Assembly: GCA_024233575.1 (NCBI GenBank)
Contig: JACKPN010000015.1
Location: 1 to 38,816 of the forward strand
Origin: Chlamydiales bacterium
GTDB taxonomy: Bacteria; Chlamydiota; Chlamydiia; Chlamydiales; Criblamydiaceae
DNA length: 38,816 bases
Direction of reading: 5' to 3'
Shown: piece by piece, positions 31,947 through 38,816 of the stretch
How positions within the stretch are numbered: the stretch's first letter is position 1
Layout: every line of letters begins with the position of its first letter
Program-made: the position numbers and the translations under genes
The notes under the pieces: model-generated
The model's database searches: none
The model's input: only the letters and a program-made list of their open reading frames with translations
Told to the model about the DNA's origin: nothing

Positions 31947-33177
31947 AATATAGTAGATATTGCTGCCTGAGATGACGGAACTGTTCGCGTTCTTTTTGCT
32001 GGAAGGCGCGGAGCGGCCAAACGATATGGCGATTCTGCGTCATCAGCTGGTAGATTTCTTCGGTACCATTGACCTTATCGAACATTTTTTTGCGTGATTG
32101 CGATGCGGCGACCGCGTCATTGAACCGGTCGGGATAGAGACTTTTTAAAATACCTAGAATCAGGTATTGCGTTGTGACAGGAAGGAATTTCTTTTGATCA
32201 GTGATCACAATTAGCGCTCCCTGGCAATCCTCTTGTGCGAACTTTCCGTAAAAAGGACGGTAGTGGAACGGTTCGAAATGGACTCCCGGAAATTTTTGGC
32301 TGTTAAGGGTTTTGACGAACGTTTTCGCATCGATCCACGGTGCTCCGACCACTTTGAACGGCAGTGTGTAGCCGACGCCGATGTTGACGAGGGAGAGTTC
32401 GCCAAGGATTCCTGTTGTCGGGTAATAGTAGGCTGTTGATGCCTCGGGGATCTGGGGGCTGGTGGGAATCCATGCGAGGCCAGTGTCCTGGAAGGACATG
32501 CCGCGTTCCCAGCCGCGCATAGGGACCACTGTGAGGTTGCAGCCGATGCGGTATTCTCCGTTGAAGAGGCGCGCCAGCTCGCCGATCGTCATACCATGGC
32601 AGTAGGGAACGTTGATGTAGCCGACCATGGAACGCAGGTTTTCTTTGAGCATCGGCCCATCGATGGTGATGCCATTGATTGGATTAGGGCGGTCGAGGAC
32701 CATGACAGCAATGCCTTGCTTTGTTGCAGCTTCCATTGTGTAGAAGAGTGTTGTGCTGTAGGTATATGAGCGCGAGCCGAGGTCTTGGATATCGTAGATG
32801 ATGAGATCAATCCCTTTGAGCATTTCGGGCGTCGGGCGTCGGGTGCTGCCGTGCAGGCTGTACACGGGTATGCCTTTGATATCGGTGGTATCGTCGATAT
32901 GTTCGTTGGCATAAGCGTTGCCATTGATTCCATGCTCAGGGGCAAATAGAGCAGCTAGTTTGTATTGTCCTTTTTCGGCGCCGTCCCTTAGCAGCTCTAG
33001 TGTTGAGTGCATTCTGCTGTTGACAGCAGTATGGTTGGTAACAAGTCCGATTTTCTTTCCTTGAAGCAGATGAATATGATCGCGATCCATCAAGATGTCG
33101 ATGCCGACTTTGACTTTCGGCTCGGCAGCGAGAGTAGAGAACAAAAGAATCAATAGAACAATTGGTAGGCGGTACAT
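31945..33177 (-). CDS. namZ: DUF1343 / NamZ-type exo-beta-N-acetylmuramidase
   Basis: About 410 residues from the ATG at 33175-33177, which gives a clean signal peptide ('MYRLPIVLLILLFSTLAAEP'); the frame continues upstream to 33222 without benefit. The domain begins 'VKVGIDILMDRDHIHLLQGKK' and includes 'LVTNHTAVNSRMHST', 'LFAPEHGINGNAYANE', 'YDIQDLGSRSYTY' and 'VLDRPNPINGITIDGP', all hallmarks of DUF1343. Characterised members release N-acetylmuramic acid from non-reducing ends of peptidoglycan fragments. Here it would act outside the cytoplasm in cell-wall recycling. The gene symbol is by family and is less certain than the family itself. Confidence 0.85.
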   Translation of the reverse strand: MYRLPIVLLILLFSTLAAEPKVKVGIDILMDRDHIHLLQGKKIGLVTNHTAVNSRMHSTLELLRDGAEKGQYKLAALFAPEHGINGNAYANEHIDDTTDIKGIPVYSLHGSTRRPTPEMLKGIDLIIYDIQDLGSRSYTYSTTLFYTMEAATKQGIAVMVLDRPNPINGITIDGPMLKENLRSMVGYINVPYCHGMTIGELARLFNGEYRIGCNLTVVPMRGWERGMSFQDTGLAWIPTSPQIPEASTAYYYPTTGILGELSLVNIGVGYTLPFKVVGAPWIDAKTFVKTLNSQKFPGVHFEPFHYRPFYGKFAQEDCQGALIVITDQKKFLPVTTQYLILGILKSLYPDRFNDAVAASQSRKKMFDKVNGTEEIYQLMTQNRHIVWPLRAFQQKEREQFRHLRQQYLLY

Positions 33178-33275
33178 ACTAAAAAAATACCTGCATGTAA
33201 CGCTTTTTGTAAAGAGTGGCATATAAAATTAATCGGATAGGTTCGACAGCTAGCGCAGCCTTCTTTGTTGATGGG

Positions 33276-33301
33276 GGAGGTGGAGAGACATGTTCAGAAC
33301 T
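33276..33301. repeat. 26-bp direct repeat, left copy
   Basis: Identical to 34973-34998, starting GGAGGTGGAGAG and ending TTCAGAACT; similarity continues a few bases (TTTA against GTTA). The pair flanks the Xre-Fic cassette and nothing else, so it may record insertion or excision of that unit. Confidence 0.8.
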
Positions 33302-33390
33302 TTTAGGTGGATAAATATAGGTTCGAGTGTATCTGAGCTCATGTAAAACTCTCCTAGAAAAAGTAAATTTAGTATTTTGATATATTTAAC

Positions 33391-33418
33391 ACGATCAAAA
33401 CATCTATATTTTGATCGT
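33391..33418. promoter_or_regulatory. inverted repeat, candidate operator of the Xre-Fic operon
   Basis: Arms ACGATCAAAA (33391-33400) and TTTTGATCGT (33409-33418) with an eight-base spacer, plus a third GATCAAAA at about 33426-33433. They lie immediately upstream of the first cassette gene, where an Xre-type regulator would bind its own operator. Confidence 0.55.
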
Positions 33419-33435
33419 TAAAAGTGATCAAAAAC

Positions 33436-33464
33436 TTGTATATTTATAAGAATAATGCTATCAT
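33436..33464 (+). promoter_or_regulatory. possible promoter of the Xre-Fic operon
   Basis: TTGTAT (33436-33441), 17 bases, TATCAT (33459-33464), thirty bases before the start codon and just after the GATCAAAA repeats. The match is moderate only. Confidence 0.4.
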
Positions 33465-33493
33465 AAAGGTAAATGTATTGGAGGAGCCTGCTC

Positions 33494-33961
33494 ATGAAAA
33501 AGCCCAAACAGTCGGACAAACTACTTCTGAAAGAGATTGTTAATTCAGCATGCGACTTACGACAGAAACAACGAGGTCTTGAGATAGGCCAGCTCATTAC
33601 CCTTATCCGTAGCCAGCTTAGTATGTCGCAACGTGCTCTAGCAAAAAGAGCAAAAGTTCCTCAATCAACCATATCGAATATAGAATCAGGACGACTACAA
33701 CCCAACACCGCTACCTTAAAAAAGATCTTAAATTCAATGGAGTGTGATTTGCTTATAAGCGTTATTCCGCGGGAGGAGATTGAGATCACTCGAAGAAACC
33801 AGGCAGAGGCAAAGGCTAAAAGATCGATTCAGTATCTAGAGGGGACTATGAGCTTGGAAGCTCAGAAGCCGGACAATGGGCTGTTGCATGAGCTAACCAA
33901 GGAAAAAGTAAAAAAACTGTTGGATTCTTCGGGTCCAGAACTGTGGGAAGATGACTTGTGA
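33494..33961 (+). CDS. Xre-type regulator, 'mobile mystery protein A' family
   Basis: 155 residues from the ATG at 33494, supported by GGAGGAG seven bases upstream. A helix-turn-helix occupies about 28-75 ('QLSMSQRALAKRAKVPQST', then 'ISNIESG'), followed by 'LKKILNSMECDLLISVIPRE', a segment diagnostic of the mobile mystery A family. The C-terminus is charged and helical. Members are found next to Fic-type mobile mystery protein B on mobile DNA, as here, where its TGA overlaps the next ATG by one base. It probably represses its own operon, and possibly neutralises the Fic partner; both are inferences from organisation. Confidence 0.85.
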   Translation: MKKPKQSDKLLLKEIVNSACDLRQKQRGLEIGQLITLIRSQLSMSQRALAKRAKVPQSTISNIESGRLQPNTATLKKILNSMECDLLISVIPREEIEITRRNQAEAKAKRSIQYLEGTMSLEAQKPDNGLLHELTKEKVKKLLDSSGPELWEDDL

Positions 33962-34929
33962 TGTTCTCCTATCCAGAAGGCGCAACCCCTATTGATGATA
34001 TCAGCGGTCTCAAACCCCCTTGGGTTAAAACACAGCAAGACTTGAATATGGTTGAGGCTGAGAATATCTCCATTGGAATTAACAAATATTTATTAAAGTC
34101 GATTGATTTGCCCCAGCGTTGGTTTAATGTATCTACACTGAAAAAAATTCATCGAGATATGCTGTTTGATGTATGGGAATGGGCTGGTAAATTTCGGAAA
34201 ACCCAAACTAGTATTGGAATAAAGCCATATCAGATCCCTGAAGCACTGGAGAATCTTTGTTCTGACGTTCAGTTTTGGTGTAGTGAGGCTTGTGAGTTAA
34301 CGCTAGTGGAACAGGCGGCCAGAGTTCATCATCAACTTGTTTTGATTCACCCATATCCAAATGGTAACGGCAGATTTTCCAGGCTTGTTTCAGATCGTTA
34401 TCTCAAAGCTTGGAAAAGTCCATTTCCGACCTGGCCAACAGAATTGAGCAAAGATGGACGCTGTCGAAAATGTTATATTACAGCATTGAAGGAAGCTGAT
34501 GCAGGCAACTATGAGGCTTTGATTCAGTATATGATAAAATATGGAGCTAAGGATCCTGAGCTGAGTGAGTTGCTAGCGCATACCTTTTTTAGGCAGAACT
34601 TTAAAGGAGAGCGCTTGGTCAGCCTTGTAAAAGCCTACATCCGCCGAGGCTATTGCGGCGATGAAGAAAAAAATGCTCATCACCCACTGAACATTGCGCT
34701 TCGCAATAATTTAAGAGAGGTGGCCTTACTGCTTATAACTAATGGCGCAGATTTTAAACGGAAAGATCGCTCTGGTCTTAACGGCTTTGAGTGTGCCTTG
34801 ACTAAAGAACTCTATGACCTTGCTCACGAAATGGTCAAACGAGGTTATCCCTATACTCCTCGGCATCCCAATCCGCAATTGAAGGTTCCCTATCAGAATC
34901 TATACCATTTTGACTTATACTATTTTTAA
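33961..34929 (+). CDS. Fic protein ('mobile mystery protein B') with ankyrin-like extension
   Basis: 322 residues. Residues 1-195 match the mobile mystery B family: 'GATPIDDISGLKPPWVKT' at the start, 'FDVWEWAGKFRKTQTSIG' as the flap, and the Fic catalytic motif 'HPYPNGNGR' with His130. Fic enzymes usually transfer AMP from ATP to hydroxyl side chains of proteins. The usual family ends near residue 200. Here about 120 residues follow with ankyrin-like repeats ('HHPLNIALRNNLREVALLLI', 'TNGADFKRKDRSGLNGFECA', 'LYDLAHEMVKRGYPYTPRHP'). The combination suggests a targeting domain added to a mobile Fic toxin. The GTG just upstream (33958) is a less likely start. Confidence 0.85.
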   Translation: MFSYPEGATPIDDISGLKPPWVKTQQDLNMVEAENISIGINKYLLKSIDLPQRWFNVSTLKKIHRDMLFDVWEWAGKFRKTQTSIGIKPYQIPEALENLCSDVQFWCSEACELTLVEQAARVHHQLVLIHPYPNGNGRFSRLVSDRYLKAWKSPFPTWPTELSKDGRCRKCYITALKEADAGNYEALIQYMIKYGAKDPELSELLAHTFFRQNFKGERLVSLVKAYIRRGYCGDEEKNAHHPLNIALRNNLREVALLLITNGADFKRKDRSGLNGFECALTKELYDLAHEMVKRGYPYTPRHPNPQLKVPYQNLYHFDLYYF

Positions 34930-34937
34930 ACAAAACA

Positions 34938-34961
34938 GCAGAACCAAATGGTTCCGCTTTT
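34938..34961 (+). terminator. probable terminator of the Xre-Fic operon
   Basis: GCAGAACC, loop AAAT, GGTTCCGC (one mismatch), then TTTT. It starts nine bases after the Fic stop codon, just before the right copy of the 26-bp direct repeat. Confidence 0.6.
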
Positions 34962-34972
34962 CAAGTCTGGTT

Positions 34973-34998
34973 GGAGGTGGAGAGACATGTTCAGAACT
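34973..34998. repeat. 26-bp direct repeat, right copy
   Basis: Identical to 33276-33301 in the same orientation. It lies between the operon terminator and the insertion sequence; the two copies bound a unit of about 1.7 kb. Confidence 0.8.
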
Positions 34999-35047
34999 GT
35001 TAACTGGAAGCAAATGGCCGCATTAGAGTAAAGAGGTGGCTGTAATG

Positions 35048-36087
35048 GACTGTGTTACAAAACCCCCATCTAGCCAATCTTTAAAAAGATTTTCTTGATC
35101 CTTAATCCCTATAAATGAAAAAAAAACTCCTTTCCAAATAACGCCAATCACAAGGAAATGAGGACACGATGTGTCAAAGAAATTAGTCACAATATAACAG
35201 ATGTCTAATTCAAAGAGGAAGCCTAACTTTTTTCTGCGATAAAGAAGTCGTCAACGCCTTAAAATCCGTTGAAAAAAAGTCTGGTCCACTTGGTGGACGC
35301 CCCTCCTTTCCCGATCAATTGATTATCCTGCTCTTGCTAATGAAAATTGCTCACAAACTCACTTATAGAAGCTGTGAAGGCATGGCCCGATCAATTTTTT
35401 CAAGCTATGGGATCGCAACTCCTTCCTATGTGACTATTTGCAGAGGCGTGAGAAGGTTGGTTAAATTTCTCCCTCGCCTTTCAAAAAGACGTCCCCGTAT
35501 TGTTCTTATCGATTCTTCTGGGTTCAAAGTTTATGGAGAAGGTGAATGGAAAACCAAAGTTCACGGAAAATCATATCGCAGAAAATGGATGAAGGTATAC
35601 CTCCTAGTTGATTGCAAGACCAATGAGATCATAGATGTTATTACGGATTTACCCTCGAAAGGTGATATTACAGGAGGCTTAGAGTTTTTAGAGAAATTGC
35701 CTTCCAGTGTGAAAACTATTCTTGCTGACGGTGCCTACGATGGTATGCGATTCCGCAAGAAAGCTTATTTAGCAGATGTTGAAGCTGTTATTCCCCCCCC
35801 CCCAATTGATGCAAAGATAAGTGAAGATCACAGCTTGAGAGAGCGAAATGAGGCTATCAAAATAATAGCCGCTTTAGGTGGGGACAAGCTGGTTAGGAAA
35901 CTGTGGGCTAAACTTTTGGGATACAATCACAGAGTGAAAGTGGAAAGTGCATTTTCAAGACTGAAACGCCTCTTTGGAGAATCTTTGTTCTCAAGGAATA
36001 TAATCGCAAAGAAAGTTGAAGTATGGCTAAAGGCTCTCATAAACAATATATGGATTAATTGGTCTGGAGGGGTTTTGTAACACAGTC
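35048..36087 (+). mobile_element. IS5-family insertion sequence, about 1.04 kb
   Basis: Perfect 19-base terminal inverted repeats (GACTGTGTTACAAAACCCC at 35048-35066 and its complement at 36069-36087) enclose one transposase frame. Six more bases, CTGTAA and TTACAG, pair just outside the repeats with a two-base offset. No clean target duplication is visible, so the exact ends are uncertain. The bases before the transposase (35067-35168) hold nothing recognisable. Confidence 0.88.
35169..36080 (+). pseudogene. IS5-family transposase with an early in-frame stop
   Basis: From the ATG at 35169 the frame reads M-C-Q-R-N-stop-S-Q-Y-N-R, then 'CLIQRGSLTFFCDKE' and continues to 36080. The N-terminus of this family normally reads N-W-S-x-Y-N, so the TAG at 35184-35186 most simply replaces a Trp codon (TGG). 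The DDE residues are intact: Asp in 'VLIDSSGFKVYG', Asp in 'ILADGAYDGM', Glu in 'KVESAFSRLKRLFG'. Total length (303 codons) matches full-length relatives. A shorter frame starts at the TTG at 35319 but would lack about 50 residues. An 11-C run at 35793-35803 lies within the gene. Confidence 0.8.
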
Positions 36088-36160
36088 TTACAGAATGCTT
36101 TCACAGAAAAGGGGAGAATCTTTATCATCTTTTGTTTCTGAAAAATTAAAGAAAGTATGA

Positions 36161-38710
36161 ATGATGATTTCCGAATATGAAGAGATATCTCGCTCAGTGT
36201 CTAACATGCCTGCTGAGGCAATGGAAATACAATGTCTAGAGTCTGAATGTGAGGCTGTTACGAAAAAAATCAATGATTTTTTAAACGAAGTAGACTTACT
36301 GGAATTTAGCAAAACAGGAAGCGAGCGCCATCGGGCTATGATCAGACCAAAAAGACAGCATTATCAGGCTCATAACAATAGATGCGAAGTAGTGCAGGCT
36401 GCTCCCCGTCACTTCATAATGTCTCGTAAAAAGAAACAGATCACCGATTTACTTTCCCCAGAGGATCTTCGAGATCCAAGTATAGATGAGGCGCTCACTA
36501 AGCTAATCGAGCATATTGATGACGTTGGTGGCATCGGATATGTACTTAGTATGTTGGTGGAGGAAAGTCAACGCGCTTCTTATATCAAGGCGTTTTCCGA
36601 ACCTGCAAAAGGAATGACTGATGGCATGGAGCTGCAATGCTGTATGGAAATTGCTTTGCTCCTGCCCCAGGATGACAGGTTTGATAGTAAGGTAATACAT
36701 GCAATTATCAATATTGTGAAGAAGACCCTTCATTATAATGATATTATTTTTGCTTTAGAAGTTGTTCCTCAATCCGAACGGCTGGCATTTGTCATGGGTG
36801 AAGATCCCCGAGCAGTACGTTGGGGTATTAGAGTTGGCGTACTGATTCCCAAGGAGAGTATTGATGATGATGGCGCTTTATATGTCTTAGAAATGGTTTC
36901 TGGAAATATAAAAAAATCCTTTTCTCCATACAAGATCTATGCTCATTTGGATAAAGTGCCTGTTGATGAACGCTCCTCTCTATTTATGGGATTGGCGAAA
37001 GTCTTGAAAGGGGAGGTGTACCATTCATACTTCTATTCCTTAGCATGCAGCTTTGCTGCTCTGCTATCTAAAGAAGAGCGTCTAAATGCTAATGTGCTGC
37101 GAAGCATCGTTCAAATCGTTAGAGAATGCAGTACATGTAAGATCGGTCGATTGGAGAATATTCCTTCTGAACGTGCTGCTTTTCTTTATCAAGCTTTTGC
37201 ACTGCATATAAGAAATGATGTTGGTCGCAACTGGTGCGGTGTGAAAAGCGCTTCGGTTATGCAGTTGGCTGCAAGGTTTTCTGATGAGGAAGTTGAAGAG
37301 ACTGAGACTTTTCAAGCGATTGTTAATATCGCTGCCTATGATGAAGAAGAAGTCAATCTCATCTCATCGTGTTTGAGCAAATTGCCAACGCCGATGCGAA
37401 AAAGTCTCATCATGAAACTGGCTTCTTGTAAAGACCGTGAATTCACTAAAATGCAGAATATTGTAATCGTACAGTTGGCAGTTCTGATGAACTGTTGCGA
37501 GATTGATCGAGAAATATCTCTAGATGAGCTCGCTCAATTTGTAGAAGGAAAGAGTGCAGTTGAAGATATTGTTGACGGTTTCGAAATGATTGAATCAAAA
37601 AAAAGACGTTATTTCATGAGAACGCTTTGGAAAGATTTCAGAGATGTCGATGATGGTAAACATATCCAAAGAGTCTTGTCGATCCTTGATAGTCTTTCTA
37701 TAGGTCAACTTTTGGAAACGACAATCGTAATGATTAAGAGAATCGCTAAAGGAATGAAAGTTGACGTTAATATCGGCCATTTTTGTGGTCAAATGCCTCT
37801 TCAATTACGTATACCCTTTTTGAGAGAAATTGCGGATCAATGTTGCATTGCAGAAAGTAATGTGCAATTTTCCAAACAATTAATGATAATAACAAAATTG
37901 GTAAATTTATTTTATCAGCATGACGTATTCAATCAACAGAACCTGAAGTCAATCGTTAGATTATTTGGGGGAAAGATCGATGGTAGCCTCTCTTTTTTTG
38001 CAAACAAGAAGCTTGATGAAATGCCTGTCGACAGAATGGTATTGCACTGTAATAATCTGGCTCCTTTGTGTGATGATGTTACAAGCGAGTTTGCAATTCT
38101 ACTGATGATGGATGTTGCTGATAGTCTTCCTGAAAATCTAAGAGGCAACACTTCAATTCTCCAGGCGATGGTCGATCTGTTTTCTTGCAAAGGCAATCAT
38201 AGGAAAATTCATGAAGCGTTATCAAACGCTCGCCAAGATCGGTTGGCTGAAATTCTCACAATTTATGCTGAGGCTTGTAAAGGTGTATATGATGCTAGTG
38301 AAAGAGCGCTGATGATTAGTTTTGATGATATATTATTTGTAGATACGCCTTATGATAAGAGTGTCATTACTTCATTTTATCGTTTGATTGCTAATAAAAA
38401 AACAAACTCCCTTATTAAGAATTATTTTGATAAGGTTCCTCAAGATTTACGTATTCCTTTAGTAAGGAAACTAGCGTTATATTGTGGTGGTTTAGTAGAT
38501 TTTTTTAGTGTGAATATGATGATTAACTCGATACTGCTATTGCCTAGCGATGTTCGGCTCAATGATGATCTCTTAAAAGCTCTTGCAGAGCTGTATCAAC
38601 ACTCCGAGCTGGCAGTTGAAATTAACACGCGGCTACCAAATGCCATTTCTGAACAGCGTGCAGACATAATTCGAGAAATGCTGCACAATTCGAAAAATAT
38701 TGAGTCTTAA
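36161..38710 (+). CDS. 849-residue helical-repeat protein, unknown function
   Basis: It is predicted all-helical with no signal peptide. An irregular repeat of about 65-75 residues recurs, each centred on a Pro-x-x-x-Arg turn before a hydrophobic helix: 'VPQSERLAFVM', 'VPVDERSSLFMGLAK', 'IPSERAAFLYQAF', 'LPTPMRKSLIMKLASC', 'MPLQLRIPFLREIADQC', 'MPVDRMVLHCNNLAPLC' and 'VPQDLRIPLVRKLALYC'. This resembles a superhelical scaffold such as TPR, HEAT or Sel1 folds without matching any of them. The insertion sequence ends 73 bases upstream and may have separated the gene from its promoter. I do not recognise a family; a host-interaction role is speculation. Confidence 0.7.
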   Translation: MMISEYEEISRSVSNMPAEAMEIQCLESECEAVTKKINDFLNEVDLLEFSKTGSERHRAMIRPKRQHYQAHNNRCEVVQAAPRHFIMSRKKKQITDLLSPEDLRDPSIDEALTKLIEHIDDVGGIGYVLSMLVEESQRASYIKAFSEPAKGMTDGMELQCCMEIALLLPQDDRFDSKVIHAIINIVKKTLHYNDIIFALEVVPQSERLAFVMGEDPRAVRWGIRVGVLIPKESIDDDGALYVLEMVSGNIKKSFSPYKIYAHLDKVPVDERSSLFMGLAKVLKGEVYHSYFYSLACSFAALLSKEERLNANVLRSIVQIVRECSTCKIGRLENIPSERAAFLYQAFALHIRNDVGRNWCGVKSASVMQLAARFSDEEVEETETFQAIVNIAAYDEEEVNLISSCLSKLPTPMRKSLIMKLASCKDREFTKMQNIVIVQLAVLMNCCEIDREISLDELAQFVEGKSAVEDIVDGFEMIESKKRRYFMRTLWKDFRDVDDGKHIQRVLSILDSLSIGQLLETTIVMIKRIAKGMKVDVNIGHFCGQMPLQLRIPFLREIADQCCIAESNVQFSKQLMIITKLVNLFYQHDVFNQQNLKSIVRLFGGKIDGSLSFFANKKLDEMPVDRMVLHCNNLAPLCDDVTSEFAILLMMDVADSLPENLRGNTSILQAMVDLFSCKGNHRKIHEALSNARQDRLAEILTIYAEACKGVYDASERALMISFDDILFVDTPYDKSVITSFYRLIANKKTNSLIKNYFDKVPQDLRIPLVRKLALYCGGLVDFFSVNMMINSILLLPSDVRLNDDLLKALAELYQHSELAVEINTRLPNAISEQRADIIREMLHNSKNIES

Positions 38711-38729
38711 GTACACTTCCATTTCTGTA

Positions 38730-38816
38730 TTACGGGCATTTGGCGCGGTTTCGAACCTGTCCGACAATACGAGCAATATTTAGGGCGATTTTGATGGAAG
38801 GATATCGTTCGATTTT
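38730..38816 (-). CDS. C-terminal end of a gene cut by the window edge
   Basis: The minus strand is open from the window edge to a TAA at 38730-38732, giving the last 28 residues ('KIERYPSIKIALNIARIVGQ', then 'VRNRAKCP'). The basic helix resembles the tail of some transposases, but the fragment is too short to identify. It converges on the 849-residue protein gene with 19 bases between stops. Confidence 0.35.
   Translation of the reverse strand, partial: KIERYPSIKIALNIARIVGQVRNRAKCP

Noticed and set aside
33310..33340. GGTTCGAG resembling a tRNA T-loop near the left direct repeat
   Set aside because: No acceptor, D- or anticodon stems can be drawn around it, so a tRNA or tRNA-derived attachment site is not supported.
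33241..33360. Short minus-strand frames across both 26-bp direct repeats encoding S-S-E-H-V-S-P-P
   Set aside because: The shared peptide comes from the repeat itself; flanking residues differ and no start or ribosome site supports a gene.
36088..36312. A minus-strand frame over the insertion-sequence edge and the 849-residue gene start
   Set aside because: It is antisense to a much longer, better supported gene and contains no recognisable motif.

Overview
The window comes from a bacterium with moderate G+C and a host-associated or intracellular look. Several large proteins of no recognised family, a Fic protein with ankyrin-like repeats, a permuted NlpC/P60-type cysteine peptidase-like protein and a long helical-repeat protein sit beside housekeeping genes. 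The style suggests an environmental member of the Chlamydiota (Waddlia- or Parachlamydia-like). That assignment is inferred from gene style only; the window holds no rRNA or tRNA marker.

Layout. (1) 45-5004: a DUF2490-type envelope protein overlapping a glycerophosphodiester phosphodiesterase, a small zinc-ribbon protein, a fused SpmA/SpmB nucleoside-recognition membrane protein, a four-helix membrane protein and a divergent unknown. (2) 5051-6451: an AT-richer unknown that may be acquired. (3) 6500-21509: one long minus-strand purine operon. In transcription order it reads guaB-purM-purL(SL)-purQ-purH-purC-purD-purN-purF-guaA, followed by a YkgJ-type cysteine-cluster gene. Most junctions overlap or nearly touch. 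It covers most of the route from PRPP to IMP and on to GMP; purB, purA and a complete purE/purK are absent from the window. PurC carries a shortened PurE-like tail, and GuaB resembles eukaryotic IMP dehydrogenases at its C-terminus.

(4) 21577-24900: a duplicated region. It has two copies of a hairpin-rich repeat, two paralogous unknown genes (one broken by a one-base insertion), a 3' scrap of a neighbouring transporter gene, and an unknown gene with a perfect-length 144-bp tandem duplication. (5) 24935-28508: an EamA/DMT transporter, a TsdA-like dihaem cytochrome c, a frameshifted two-domain cupin and an MscS channel. (6) 28587-33177: the permuted NlpC/P60-like protein, a zinc alcohol dehydrogenase, a double GIY-YIG-like protein, a strong candidate for an undescribed ~96-nt small RNA (31851-31946, with its own promoter and terminator), and a NamZ/DUF1343 muramidase.

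(7) 33276-38816: an accessory segment. A 26-bp direct repeat flanks a 'mobile mystery protein A/B' pair (Xre-type regulator plus Fic protein with an ankyrin-like extension). Next come an IS5-type insertion sequence with a nonsense codon near the transposase start and an 11-C tract, an 849-residue helical-repeat protein, and the end of a minus-strand gene cut by the window edge. The points most worth following are the small RNA, the Fic-ankyrin module, the PurC-PurE remnant and the hairpin repeat family.
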